Assembly (NCBI GenBank): GCA_033964015.1
Contig: CM066914.1
Span: 31,541,492 to 31,605,491, forward strand
Origin: Scolanthus callimorphus
Lineage: Eukaryota; Cnidaria; Anthozoa; Actiniaria; Edwardsiidae
Direction of reading: 5' to 3'
Length of the DNA stretch: 64,000 nt
Position 1 is the first letter of the stretch. Each line of letters begins with the position of its first letter. The notes under the pieces were generated by a model. The model was not told the DNA's origin. It was given only the letters and a program-made list of their open reading frames with translations, and searched no databases. Shown piece by piece: positions 10,601 to 20,668 of the stretch. Both the position numbers and the translations under genes were made by a program.

Positions 10601-10820
10601 CTGTGACGTCAGGCTTCAGGAAGCACACACTCGACGTTCAAAATTCAGTCGTATCCCTTTGCGCCCATTCCCGCCTGTGATACTTTGGGTACCCTGTGGA
10701 TATCACGCCTGTGACGTCAGGCTTCAGGAAGCACACACGCTCGCTCGACGTTCAAATTTCAATCGTATCCCTTTGCGCCCATTCCCGCCTGTGATACTTT
10801 GGGTACCCTGTGGATATCAT
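10601..10820 (+). repeat. Tandem duplication, about 108-112 bp unit
   Basis: Unit one 10601-10708 and unit two 10709-10820 share CTGTGACGTCAGGCTTCAGG to ACCCTGTGGATATCA. The second has a 4-bp GCTC insertion and a few substitutions. Each unit starts with a TGACGTCA octamer; a third lies just upstream at 10590. Confidence 0.9.
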
Positions 10821-10867
10821 ACATGCGCTACATTTGCCATCGTTGGGACGCTCTTTTCTTAGGTATG

Positions 10868-10912
10868 GTGCTCCGCTCTGCGGCCTTCGGCCGCTAAGGA
10901 GCTCCGCTAGAA
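10868..10912. repeat. GC-rich hairpin-type repeat end
   Basis: GTGCTCCGCTCTGCGGCCTT to GGAGCTCCGCTAG forms an inverted repeat around CCTTCGG. A related motif lies at 33459-33510 (GGGGCTCC...CCTTCGG...GGAGTTCCGCTA), so this is probably the end of a dispersed element. Confidence 0.5.
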
Positions 10913-11053
10913 ATGGAAAGAGTGCGCTCCATTCTGAGGGATAAACCTTACCACCCGAACAAGAACGGCATGAAGGCATACTTAGAGATAATGAGCGACA
11001 AGATCAAAGCGTTCCACACCAAAGAAGGCACACTGCATCTGCCGGGGGTATAA
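10913..11053 (+). CDS. Short open frame, 46 codons, possible upstream exon
   Basis: ATG 10913 to TAA 11051 gives a basic, helix-prone peptide (MERVRSILRDKPYHPNKNG start). It lies 50 bp before the PIP-box gene on the same strand, in another frame. It may be the first exon of that gene, with a donor at GGG|GTATAA near 11048 and an acceptor at CAACAG| near 11102, or the 5' part of one frameshifted exon. Family not recognised. Confidence 0.35.
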   Translation: MERVRSILRDKPYHPNKNGMKAYLEIMSDKIKAFHTKEGTLHLPGV

Positions 11054-11069
11054 AGATAAGGCGTAATGC

Positions 11070-11562
11070 TTGTACGAAATGGAAGATCCTGAACCTCAAC
11101 AGCGTGCTGCTGGTCGATGACCTGTATTCCCCTCTCCCGTTTGTTGACGAGGCGACAGATGAAGGAGCCTATGACATGCCGAGTACAGGTACCAGTGACG
11201 AGCTGTTTATGACGCCATCGATTTCAGGACGGCAAAACTACGAAATTGTGGAAAGCCCGATTTTGATGCTATCGCCGTCAGCTAGACAGATGTCACCATC
11301 TCTCGACCGCCCGCCAAAAACACCCACATTGTCGCCCAAGCCCATGAGGATTCTATCCCCTCCTATTTCAATTTCATTTGGCAAGCGCGCGCATGAAGGT
11401 TCACCGGGAAATCCTGTAGAGGACTATTCCAGTTCGCAAGCGTGGGGCGGTCTACAAGTTAGAAGGGTAGAGTCTCAAAAAGCTCGCGCCGGTGCTAAGA
11501 AAAAGTGTGCTCCTCCTAAAGGTCAAACCAGTGTAACAAGCTACTTTAAGTCTCAGAAGTAG
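11070..11562 (+). CDS. Proline/serine-rich protein with a C-terminal PIP-box
   Basis: The open frame has no ATG near its start (the first codons read WKILNLNSVLLVDDLYSPL), so the N-terminus must come from an upstream exon or a frameshift. The middle is disordered and rich in SP/TP pairs (about ten between residues 55 and 95), which are possible CDK sites. The end is QTSVTSYFKSQK, matching the PCNA-interacting motif Q-x-x-[VILM]-x-x-[FY]-[FY]. Compared with the PIP degron Q-x-x-x-T-D-[FY]-[FY]-x-x-x-[KR], it keeps T5 and the +4 Lys but has Ser for D6. It is probably a nuclear PCNA partner. The rest matches no family I know, and it could be a gene fragment. Confidence 0.5.
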
Positions 11563-12003
11563 ACATGGCGCACTTATCAAGAGCCTTTGTTATTGATTTA
11601 AATAATAAGAATGTATGAATTCATTCATTGTTTATGTCACGAAACGTTATGTTTCTGTAAAACATTTTGATTACAAAAATCACGCAACTATTGAAATGGT
11701 GTATACGGCAATTCCCTTGGGAATCATAATGAATATCTATTTATTGAATACAATAATTGTTCATGAAAAGAAAAGTGGTGTCGACATGACTGTCTAATTC
11801 TTTCAACGTTACAGGGCTTCAGAATATTAATTATCCCTTGTGCAGCGACAGAATTGAATTTTTCCTATTTACAATGACACCCAAACTCAAATTTTTAAAG
11901 GCCTATCATGTCCATATGTTCTAAGGGTCTCCAGTTAACAGATTCCAGCACTCGAAGTTCTTCCTCGATGATATCTTCCCTTTTCACCGGCGACGAGATA
12001 ATG
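11563..12003. other. No gene seen
   Basis: AT-rich. A 60-codon open frame at 11615-11797 has no supporting feature. Confidence 0.5.
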
Positions 12004-12255
12004 TCAAGTTATTATCATGAATAAGTTATTCCTGGCTAAATCGCTGTCCTCTAATTTGACTGCAATGAACAAACAGGCCAATATAAGCTCTCTTAGAGTA
12101 TACTTTTTTCTGTCCTTAGTCTTGTTTAAATGACGCCAGAGTAGACTTTCTGCCAACATAGACGTGCTTTGTGGGAAATTGAGGGCACAAATCCCTTGAA
12201 GAAACTCGCCCGCAAACTTGATATCTTTCAAAGCGAGCTCAGGGTGTTTATCCAC
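12004..12255 (-). pseudogene. Cyclin-box-like exon
   Basis: Read on the minus strand the frame gives a helical stretch with KYTLRELILACLFIAVKLED, which resembles the helix 2-3 region of a cyclin box (LLAxxCLFIAxKxED). About 25 residues further N-terminal is QSTSMLAESLLWRHL, like cyclin helix 1. Only about 85 residues are present, less than one box, with no ATG of its own upstream and no clear splice donor at its end. It is probably an exon or gene fragment. Assignment is by pattern only. Confidence 0.35.
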
Positions 12256-12614
12256 AAGAATTTCAATGTTGACACTTTGCGTTCAGTTGCAATAGAGGTC
12301 GAAAGCTCTATGTCCTCGCGATTTGTTTGGGGTTTTCTCTTCCCAGCATGCAAGCGCGAAGCTTCGTTTTTAACAGCGTGGCACCACAGGCCATACATAG
12401 TAAGCTATTATACTACTTTTTGGAATAGGATGGAAATCTTCGTGCTGCCCGACAAAGCAGGGAGTTGCCTGTTCTACCCTTTTGAAAATGAAAATCGGGA
12501 TCCCTGAGGATGGGCTTCCATTGTCCAAATCCGTACCTTTTAAGTCCAGCTTTCAGGTCTTGTCCTCTTCGGAACTAAACGGCGAACTTTTTCTTCTTAT
12601 CGAGCTAAGCCCTT
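12256..12614. other. No gene supported
   Basis: Open frames on both strands here lack any motif; probably an intron or decayed flank of the minus-strand genes. Confidence 0.4.
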
Positions 12615-14260
12615 TCAACTTCGAAGCATTATCCCACTTGAGTTGTGGTTTATCGGCAGGGCGTTCGGGAGGCGGGACTTCCTTAACTGTTTCGACTTCG
12701 TCACTAGAAGAACTGCTCGTTTCTCGTCTTCACGCTCTTGAGGAGGCGTGGACTTATCTGACAGCCGCGCGCGAACATCTTGTTCAAGTTCTGATCCCTT
12801 GTCACCTTGCAATTCCTTCAGAAACGTGCGCGCCTTCGTTGCGACGTCACGCGATCTTTGCTTCTGGTAGTGTACCCTGGCAACCACAGAAGTGTGTTTC
12901 TGGTCTCCTGAGATGGTGCTTTGCGCAGAACTGCTTAGTTTCAACGAGCTTGCAGTCTCGACTATTTGCCAATAGCGCGTAGGATGGACGTATTTGCCGG
13001 TTGCGTCAAAGACCAATTTGCTCATTGACTCTCCAAGTTTGCTGTGCTGGCCACCATTTCTTGTTACCAAAACATAATCGCAACTGGGCTTTAGCAAAGG
13101 ACGAATGTGAGTGATAAAACCATCTAGCACTTGCATGCTTGTGTCTGTCAGAAACAGCGTGTCAAATCCGTATTTCCCAGCAATTTCTGATCGATGTATC
13201 CACCGTTGGTCTTTGCGCTTTTCACCATTTCAACCGTCAAGTACTGATAGGTCATTGGCCGAGAGCCTTTCACCTTGATAAACAAATACAGCGCGAGGAA
13301 TTTAGTAGCGAATGATAAATCTAGAGGCGATGCTGCGCGTGGCTTTTTTTGCACATTTTAAGCACGCTTTCGTAGCGCAGCAAGTAACGCGTAACCGCTT
13401 CCAAGAGCTCTTCTAATGTCGCCCAATGCCCTTTAGCCTCTAACGACTCTATGTCGAGGTCACCATTCCACCGAATGCGCATCATTTTAGAAACTGTTCT
13501 GCGCACCTTTTTTAAGTAGACCTCTGTCGTATAAAGGCTGTTTACCCCTGATTTGACGCGCCATTTACCTTTCGGAAGTCCGCCATTTCTCCAATTGCGT
13601 CGATGTAACCCAGTCGTCCTGCATGGCCGAGCTTCCATTTGTCCTGTAGCATATCAACAAATTTGAAAAGAAGATTAGGAGAACACAATCCAAAGTCTAT
13701 TGTTTCAAAAATCAATTCCTCTTCGTCTTCGCAGCAAAACTTAAGAAACTTTAAACACCTGCTGACTATTTGCTTGGCTTGGCGCTTGCTTTTGCACCCT
13801 CCTCCTGTGCCAGTCAACCAGGAGTTTTTAAAAGTTGCTTGGCAATGTCACTGGAAATATCAAATGAAGGAATGGTTTTCGAATTGCGCACAGCGTTTTC
13901 AGGAAGTTCTTGTTTAACAGTTGGCGCGATCTCCTGGACAGCTTTGCAGTTGGGCTTTTCATCAAAGTAATAAAACCACCGATGCTTTTTCTTAACGTGT
14001 TTTTTTAACAGTTGGCATGATCTCCTAGACAGCTTTGCAGTTGGGCTTTTCATCAAAGTAATAAAACCACCGATTCTTTTTCTTAACGTGTTTTCTGCAT
14101 CCTCGCTGGGTGGAAAACCCATCGTGTTTACAATCTTGAACTGGACAGTAAAAATGGCCGTCTGTTTCATCTTCTTCCAAGTGAAGCCTCTTTGGCTTAG
14201 GCGAAGCATTTGGTAATTTTGACCACTTCTTCGCTCTTGCTCATCCTTCGCCGAGACCAA
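12615..14260 (-). pseudogene. Crypton-like tyrosine recombinase, broken into several frames
   Basis: On the minus strand, pieces in order from 14260 down are: a Cys/Trp-rich N-terminal part with KKHRWFYYFDEKPNCKAVQE; a helical domain (13542-13817, RCLKFLKFCCEDEEELIFE); a middle part (13321-13560, LYTTEVYLKKVRRTVSKMMR); a catalytic start (13148-13354, KVKGSRPMTYQYLTVEMV, probable Arg I); and a C-terminal domain (12615-13136). The last has VHPTRYWQI (HxxR box) and QKHTSVVARVHYQK, where His and Tyr are nine residues apart as in Cre and XerD, so a DNA-cleaving Tyr is present. Frames shift at least at about 13150, 13340 and 13550, and a 91-bp out-of-frame duplication lies near the N-terminus. Tyrosine recombinases cut and rejoin DNA through a 3'-phosphotyrosine. 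Confidence 0.7.
13913..14094. repeat. 91-bp tandem duplication inside the recombinase gene
   Basis: 13913-14003 and 14004-14094 are nearly identical (only a few substitutions). As 91 is not a multiple of three, the second copy is read in another frame. Confidence 0.9.
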
Positions 14261-14264
14261 GAAT

Positions 14265-14614
14265 GGAAATGCGTGAAAACTCGAACGGGCTTACCTTATA
14301 TCCACATTTGCTCCCTAGAGAGTAACACATTTTACTAGCCAATCAGAACTGTCTGGGTATAAGCTTTGCCCAAACTTGTCCTTTTGTTTGAGCTTTAAAC
14401 AATCGAACAAGTTCAAGCAAGGACAAGACGACAGGCTTGCGCATGCTCTCATTAGCAGACAAACAAGCCTGGGCGTGCTGATATAGTCACAGACTGTCAT
14501 GGTGTGCGGGTGTGTCTAAGGAAGCTCCGCGGGCAGTTAATCAAATTTCGTATTTGTCTTATTCATATTCGTTTATAAAGCCAGCAGCCGTTAATAATTA
14601 TATAAATCTAAAGT
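14265..14614. other. Spacer and likely 5' UTR of the LINE
   Basis: No gene. A TTTATAAAG sequence lies at about 14572, some 40 bp before the LINE ORF1 start. The true 5' end of the LINE cannot be placed. Confidence 0.4.
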
Positions 14615-15373
14615 ATGGGGACTCGATCGAAGTCTAAATCTGTAGTAGAGGACAGCAACACTGAGTTCGTGACGATGACAACCGTTCGCGAGATGCTAAA
14701 AGTACAAGAATCAACGATGAAGAGCATGTTTGACTCAGTTGTTAAGAACCTGACTTCACGAGTCGACCAAATGGTTATGAAAGTCCAGGAAATTAAAACC
14801 AGCCTGGAATATACTCAGAAGGACGTAGAGGACTTGAAACCTCTGTCAGAGGACATAGAAGAAGTCAACAAAGAAATCGAAACTATCGTGACCGAGCTTG
14901 GATCTCAATCAGGGAAAATGGAGTACCTGGAAAATCAATCTCGGCGTAATAATATACGAGTAAATGGTATTCCAGAGGTTCATGCGGGGGAAAAGGAGAC
15001 GTGGGAAGATGTGGAGGTCAAAGTGAAGGAGGCGATCAAGGAAAAACTCAATATCGACGTGGATATTGAGAGAGCGCATCGGGTGGAACGAAGGAAGCCA
15101 AAGAAAGTAGTCGGAGCAGCCGGACGAGAGTCTTCAAAAAAACAACCAAGAACCATCGTGTGCAGGCTTAAAAGCTGGAAGCAGCGGGAGCAGGTGGTTA
15201 GAAAGGCTCGTAAAGATAAACCCGTCGGCCTGCGAGTTACGGAAGATCTGTCTTTAGCAACACTGCAGAAGCGAGAGCCAAAAGTCGCCGCGTTAAAGGC
15301 CGCCAAAGAAGCCGGTAAAATAGCGTATTTCGTGCTAGACAAGCTCGTTATACACGATAAGCCAGTCAAGTAA
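14615..15373 (+). CDS. LINE ORF1 protein, L1-ORF1-like
   Basis: 252 codons, intact. Residues ~25-110 are a long heptad-type coiled coil (trimerisation in related proteins). They are followed by MEYLENQSRRNNIRVNGIPE, the start of an RRM-like domain, and by ERAHRVERRKPKK and RTIVCRLKSWKQREQVV, then a C-terminal domain. Proteins of this kind bind the element RNA in cytoplasmic particles and act as nucleic-acid chaperones. The ATG 14615 follows an AT-rich leader and is the first in frame. ORF2 starts about 180 bp further on. Confidence 0.85.
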   Translation: MGTRSKSKSVVEDSNTEFVTMTTVREMLKVQESTMKSMFDSVVKNLTSRVDQMVMKVQEIKTSLEYTQKDVEDLKPLSEDIEEVNKEIETIVTELGSQSGKMEYLENQSRRNNIRVNGIPEVHAGEKETWEDVEVKVKEAIKEKLNIDVDIERAHRVERRKPKKVVGAAGRESSKKQPRTIVCRLKSWKQREQVVRKARKDKPVGLRVTEDLSLATLQKREPKVAALKAAKEAGKIAYFVLDKLVIHDKPVK

Positions 15374-15550
15374 TTTCTTAACTTACTTGCCTTTCCATAA
15401 TTTGGATGATGAAAATTTTCGGTTAACTCTTTATGAACATGAAAATGGTTCAATTCATTATGATCCTGATAGACTCGCTAGTTTAAAATTTAATCCTTTG
15501 TTATGTGAATCTCAGAAAAATTTAGCCTTTGTGATGATCGTGATCCTGAT

Positions 15551-18450
15551 TTGAATTTTTTTACACAATCGTCTGATTGTGAATATTACGTAGAAGAAAG
15601 TTTTAACAGCATGCTAACCGAAAAACATCATTCAAATTTGCCGGCAAGTAACAATGTAAATCAATTGTCTCTGCTTCATTTAAACATCCGAAGCATATCA
15701 AACAAGCTGGATAATTTTTCACAATTCTTGGGAAATCTTTCCCATGAGTTTTCTATCATCGGAATGACTGAAACTTGGCTCGACAACTCAAATCACCTAT
15801 CAGATATTTCGGGATACAATTTTATTCATAATCCTAGGTTAAACACGTCTGGCGGGGGCGTTGGTCTTTATTTGTCTGATTATTTTGAGTTTAAGCGACG
15901 TACAGATTTGTGTTTCTTAAATGACTGCGCTGAGTCATTGTTTATCGAGATTACTAGAGCAAAAGAGAAAAATGTTATAATAGGTGTTGTGTATAGACCA
16001 CCCGACAAAAATTTTAATGAATTCATAAAAGATTTAGATCGTTTAGTCAGTCAAATTTCGAAAGAAAACAAACTCGTTTATTTGATGGGTGACTGGAATG
16101 CAAATTTGCTCTCCCACTCTCGTCATCAAGCCACGGGGGAATTTTTAGAGTTGTTATACTCTAAAATGTTTTCTCCTTTAATAACGCGACCTACTAGAAT
16201 AACCGCTAATACGGCAACATTAATTGATAACATTTTTACAAACGATCCTGTTAGCCCTTCAATTAGTGGTCTTTTTCTTGTTGACATTTCTGATCACCTT
16301 CCTATTTTTGCTATTATCTCAGATTCCAATTATAGTTTTGAAAGGGAAAACTTTTTTACTTTCCGTGACAAAAGCTCAGAAAACTTGAATCGTTTCAAGC
16401 AAGAGCTTGAAGAAGTCAACTGGCATGAACTACCAGAATATGGTGACCCTAACTCTGCTTACAGAATTTTTTTGAATAAATATCGTGACATTTATAATAA
16501 AAGCTTTCCATTGAAGAAAGTTAAAATTAAAAGGCATATTTTACGCAAACCCTGGTTTTCTAAAGGTTTATGCAAATCAGTAAGGACAAAAATACTTTGT
16601 ACAAGCGTTTCCTCAATTATCCTAACCCTCAAAACGAGGCAGTCTACAAGAGTTACAAAAACAAATTAAATCATTCCATTAGAATAGCTAAGAAATTATA
16701 TTACGAAAAGAAAATAGAGGAGTCAAAGTCTAATGCTAAGAACACATGGAAAATTCTGAACGAGGTAATCAATAAAAAAAGAAATAAATTACCATCCGTC
16801 TTTAAGGTGGATGGTAAAGAGATGACTGATACAAAACAAATTGCAGATGGTTTTTGTAAGTTTTTTTCTAATATTGGTGTAAGTCTTGCGAATAAAATTC
16901 CTGCAAGCCGCCTCGCACATAATGCTTTTCTTTCGGGAAATTTTGTTAATTCCTTTTTTCTATGTTCTGCATCTGAGGAAGAAATATCTGAGATTTGTAA
17001 CAGCTTTCGCAGTAAAACTGCGGCAGGGTTTGATAATGTTTCTTTAGATTTAGTTAAAGAGTGTTTAAGTATATTACGTAGTCCGTTGACACATATTATT
17101 AATCTATCTATTACATCAGGCATTGTTCCTGATGAATTCAAAATTGCAAGAGTTATACCTTTATTTAAATCTGGTGATAATTCTCTTTTTTCGAACTATA
17201 GACCTGTATCTGTCCTTCCTGCTTTTTCTAAAATTCTCGAACGAGTGATTTACAATCGCCTTTTAGATTACTTAAACAAATACAATATTTATCTGACAAT
17301 CAGTTTGGGTTTCGTAAAAACCATTCAACAGAATATGCCCTCTCTCTTTTATATGATAAGATTTCCTCTGCTATAGATAATAAGGAGCTAACTGTAGGTA
17401 TTTTCATTGACTTATCTAAAGCCTTTGATACGGTTAATCACGATATCTTATTGGATAAATTATTTCATTACGGGATTAGGGGGGTGGCTCATGACTGGTT
17501 TGCTAGTTATTTAAGCAATAGACAACAATTTGTTCAATACAATGATACATTTTCATTTTCATCACATCATGCCACTAAATGTGGAGTTCCAAAAGGGTCA
17601 ATATTAGGTCCATTGCTCTTTCTGATTTACATCAATGATATGTGTAATGTTTCAAAGGTTTTAGATTTCATACTTTTTGCTGATGATACTAATATTTTTT
17701 TGTCTCATAAAAATTTGTCTGTTCTTGAGAGAACATTGAATGAAGAACTTTCAAAACTAACTGATTGGTGTTTCGCCAACAAATTATCTATCAATTTTTC
17801 TAAATCTAAATATATGGTATTCAAGCCTAAGCAAAAAAGGCAAACAGTTGATATTAGATTATTTTTAAGTAATTGTGCCATTGAACGGGTAAAGGAGGTG
17901 GTTTCTTAGGGGTTATTCTTGATGAGAATCTTTCATGGGCTCAGCATATTGCAAATGTTGCTAGAAAAAGTTCTAAATCCATAGGAATAATATATAAATC
18001 AAGTTTTTGCCTTCCACTATCTTCATTATGTACACTTTATTATAGTCTAGTTTATCCCTATCTCATATATTGCATATCGGTGTGGGCATCAACTTATCCA
18101 ACTAACTTAAACCGTATCTTTATTCTTCAAAAAAGGCTAGTCAGAATAATTTCAAAAAGGAATTGCAAATCCTTAAGTTTTATGATATTTATCTATTTCA
18201 TATTGGCAAATTTATGTTTCTTTATAAGAAACGTCTTCTCCCTAGAGCTTTTAAAGATATGTTTTCACTGTCAAACGAAATTCATTCCTATAACACTAGG
18301 AATGCCGGTGCTTTTCACATTTTCCATATTAGAAAGTTTGCTATTCGGTTTCAAGGTCCTATTTTCTTTAATTCACTTAAGAAAGAAATTCAAAACTCAA
18401 ATTCTATTTCTCTTTTTAAATCAAGACTGAAAACATTTCTTCTTAGCTAA
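15551..18450 (+). pseudogene. LINE ORF2: APE endonuclease and reverse transcriptase, frameshifted
   Basis: Endonuclease (15551-16400): LHLNIRSI, MTETWLDN, GVVYRPPD, LMGDWNANLL, ATLIDNIFTND and SDHLPIF, the usual order of active-site motifs. The frame shifts at about 16600; the next part (to 17376) carries the thumb-proximal linker and RT start (FRSKTAAGFDNVSLDLVK, SNYRPVSVLPAFSKILERV). It shifts again near 17300, then SKAFDTVNHDIL, GVPKGSILGPLLFLIYINDM and the catalytic FADDTNIF (17670). After a third shift near 17900 come the C-terminal IHSYNTRNAG and FFNSLKKEI. Closed frames make this copy inactive unless some indels are assembly errors. Confidence 0.85.
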
Positions 18451-18601
18451 TTTATTTACTACTCATTCTGCTGCGCTTTTTTTTTCGCTTCGCTATTGGT
18501 GCTGTCTGTGTCGTCTGTCTGTGTTGCTTGTTTTTATTATAATTGATCCATCGTAACATAATGCAGTCCCTAGTAAGTTTATGTAATATTATCTATGATT
18601 A

Positions 18602-18651
18602 GGGGGAGCTCATGTTTATAAGCCCTATGGTTTCTTGTGAGCTTCCTCGCC
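18602..18651 (+). ncRNA. Predicted 3' UTR stem-loop of the LINE
   Basis: GGGGAGCTCA pairs with TGAGCTTCCTC across a loop containing AAGCCCTA. A stem-loop with the same loop phrase (AAGCCTTA) and other stem bases lies in the other LINE at 50318-50366. In eel UnaL2 a 3' stem-loop is the RT recognition site; the same role here is inference. Confidence 0.5.
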
Positions 18652-18892
18652 AGTTTCTTTTGTTTAAATTTAAATTTATGGAAATGTATACTCCTGGCAA
18701 AAAAAATGAATAAACTGAATAAACTGAATAAACTGCTGGTTGTTTATAAATAGTGAAGCAAACGTACCTTGTTTTGCTTGTAACATCCGCTGTCCGAGAA
18801 CCCTAGCATTATTAGCCTGTGAGTGATGTAGTACACTCAATTCTGCAATCACTCGACCCTCAGTTATGCCGTACTCCATGCTTTTTTTCACA

Positions 18893-19497
18893 CAGGAACA
18901 AAAGTTCCCTTTAAGTACAAAAGGAACTTTCAATGAAAAGGAGCAATGCCAACAGTGATAGTTCCTTTGTAGGACTGTTAGGAACTAATTTTGGCAATAG
19001 GGGAACAAAAAGAACAGTTATCGGAACAGATGTTCCCTTTCATTGCAAGAAATTAGGAACATTTGGTCCGACTTCCCTTTTCACAGAGATCAATACGGAA
19101 CTTCTGTTCCATTTCACTTTTAAAAGGAGCAAATCGAGTAAAAAGGAACGTATTGAATAGGAACAGGCGGTTCCTGATTACTCTAATAGGAACCCAGTGT
19201 TCCTATTGTTGACCAATTCGTTCACTTTCACACCTGAACAGTTCCTTCTATTCAACATGTTTGTTGTCTCTTTGTAGGGACTTAAAAAACAAAAATGTGC
19301 GGAACACTTGTGTTTCAAAAACAAGGTCGGCTTTCGTTTCGCTTCAGCTAAAATTTTTAAACTCTGAATACCAAAAGAGGTCCAAATTGCACTTTTATTC
19401 AACGAATGACCAACTTTCGAGGTCATTTACGTCCAAAATTTACCTGTCATCACTTTTGGGGAATGTGTATGACCATTCCCCAAAAATGCTGTTCCTT
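18893..19497 (+). repeat. Non-autonomous element rich in GGAAC/GTTCC
   Basis: From 18893 to 19242 GGAAC or its complement GTTCC appears well over ten times. The second half ends in a hairpin TTTTGGGGAATG-N8-CATTCCCCAAAA (about 19456-19487). Its latter half is repeated at 34012-34335. No coding capacity. Confidence 0.6.
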
Positions 19498-19771
19498 TTT
19501 TTTTCATTGTCCGCCAAAACCAAGCTAACTGTTCCATTTTAAAAAGAAGCACCCCTTTGCATGTATCATGACCTCTTCTATAGATGTAAAAAGTCGGTGC
19601 TTTCAAATTTTCTTTAGGTCATGTGTAACGCACTCATTTAGCTGAAACTTGTACTTCACTTGAGGAACACGTGGCAAAGGCCAATTTGGTCCCAACTTAT
19701 ACTAAGGGAAAATCGGCAAGCCCGCTATAACGGTCCATTTTGAAAATGGAATATTGAACGGTAAAAGGTAT

Positions 19772-20508
19772 AACCGTCAAATCCGCTGGATCAGTCTGTT
19801 TTCAAAACGACCTATTCGTGAGCAGTGGCGGCCTATCTATGGTAAGATACATTCATTTCAAAACTTGGCAGAGATGAAGGATACGAAGAAAGCTTATATG
19901 ATAATTAGTATTGGAATTCGTCTGAGAAATTGGCAGAAATGAAGAATATGAAGGAAACTAATATGATAATTAGTAATGGAATCACTCTCCTTGGTGAGCA
20001 AGGTTAATTTGTCTGAAAACTTGGCAGAAATAAAGGAAATGAAGGAAACTTATATGATAATTGATTTAATTAAATAAATATTCATTATTATAATTTAGTA
20101 TTAATTATAAATATTATCAATAAAATTATTCTTAAATATTATGATATTATTATTAATATTAATTATTAATATTAATATATTTTTGAATTAATCAATTATC
20201 ATTAGTTTCCTTCATATCCTTCATTTCTGTTAAGTTTTCAGACAAATTAACCTTGCTCACCAAGGAGAGTGATTCCATTACTAATTATCATATTAGTTTC
20301 CTTCATATCCTTCATTTCTGCCAAGTTTTCAGACTAATTCACCTAGCTCACCAAGGACGGTCATTCCATTACTAATTATCATATAAGTTTTCTTCGTATC
20401 CTTCAGCTCTGTCAAATTTTGAGATAAATGTACCTAGCCCTAGGTGGGTCGCCACTACTCACGAACAGTTTGATTGAAAAAGAGACGGTATTAGCGGATT
20501 TGACGGTT
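19772..20508. mobile_element. 737-bp foldback element
   Basis: The two ends are AACCGTCAAATCCGCT and its exact reverse complement. Inverted similarity continues inwards for about 300 bp per arm, including TTCGTGAG(C/T)AGTGGCG, TGGCAGAAATGAAG and ATATGATAATTAGTAATGGAAT. The centre (about 20060-20190) is almost pure A/T. Within each arm a ~110-bp module (TTGGCAGAAATGAAGG...ATATGATAATTAGT) is itself repeated two to three times. Confidence 0.8.
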
Positions 20509-20668
20509 TTGCGTTTGAAGAAAAGGGAAGGATAGTTATATTTGTTTAAACTCCATTCTTTCTACCCTGTCAACCTCTCAGGACACTTGGCAGCGAGCAT
20601 ATCAAGGAGCGAATAATCACCCACATAACATCTGTTACATAAAGTCGATATTGTGCGGTTTTTGCTAA

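Larger units (their letters stand above)
14560..18736 (+). mobile_element. CR1/L2-type LINE (Jockey superfamily), nearly full length
   Basis: ORF1 (coiled coil plus RNA-binding fold), then ORF2 with APE-type endonuclease and RT, a 3' UTR with a stem-loop and a terminal microsatellite of three GAATAAACT units (18709-18735). A 3' microsatellite tail rather than poly(A) is characteristic of CR1/L2-like elements. ORF1 is open; ORF2 is broken by frameshifts near 16.6, 17.3 and 17.9 kb. The 5' boundary is approximate. Confidence 0.85.

Noticed and set aside
11615..11797. 60-codon frame after the PIP-box gene
   Set aside because: AT-rich, no motif, no splice signal.
12169..12982. Plus-strand frames of 112 and 166 codons
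   Set aside because: They lie opposite the cyclin-like and recombinase frames, which have the recognisable motifs.
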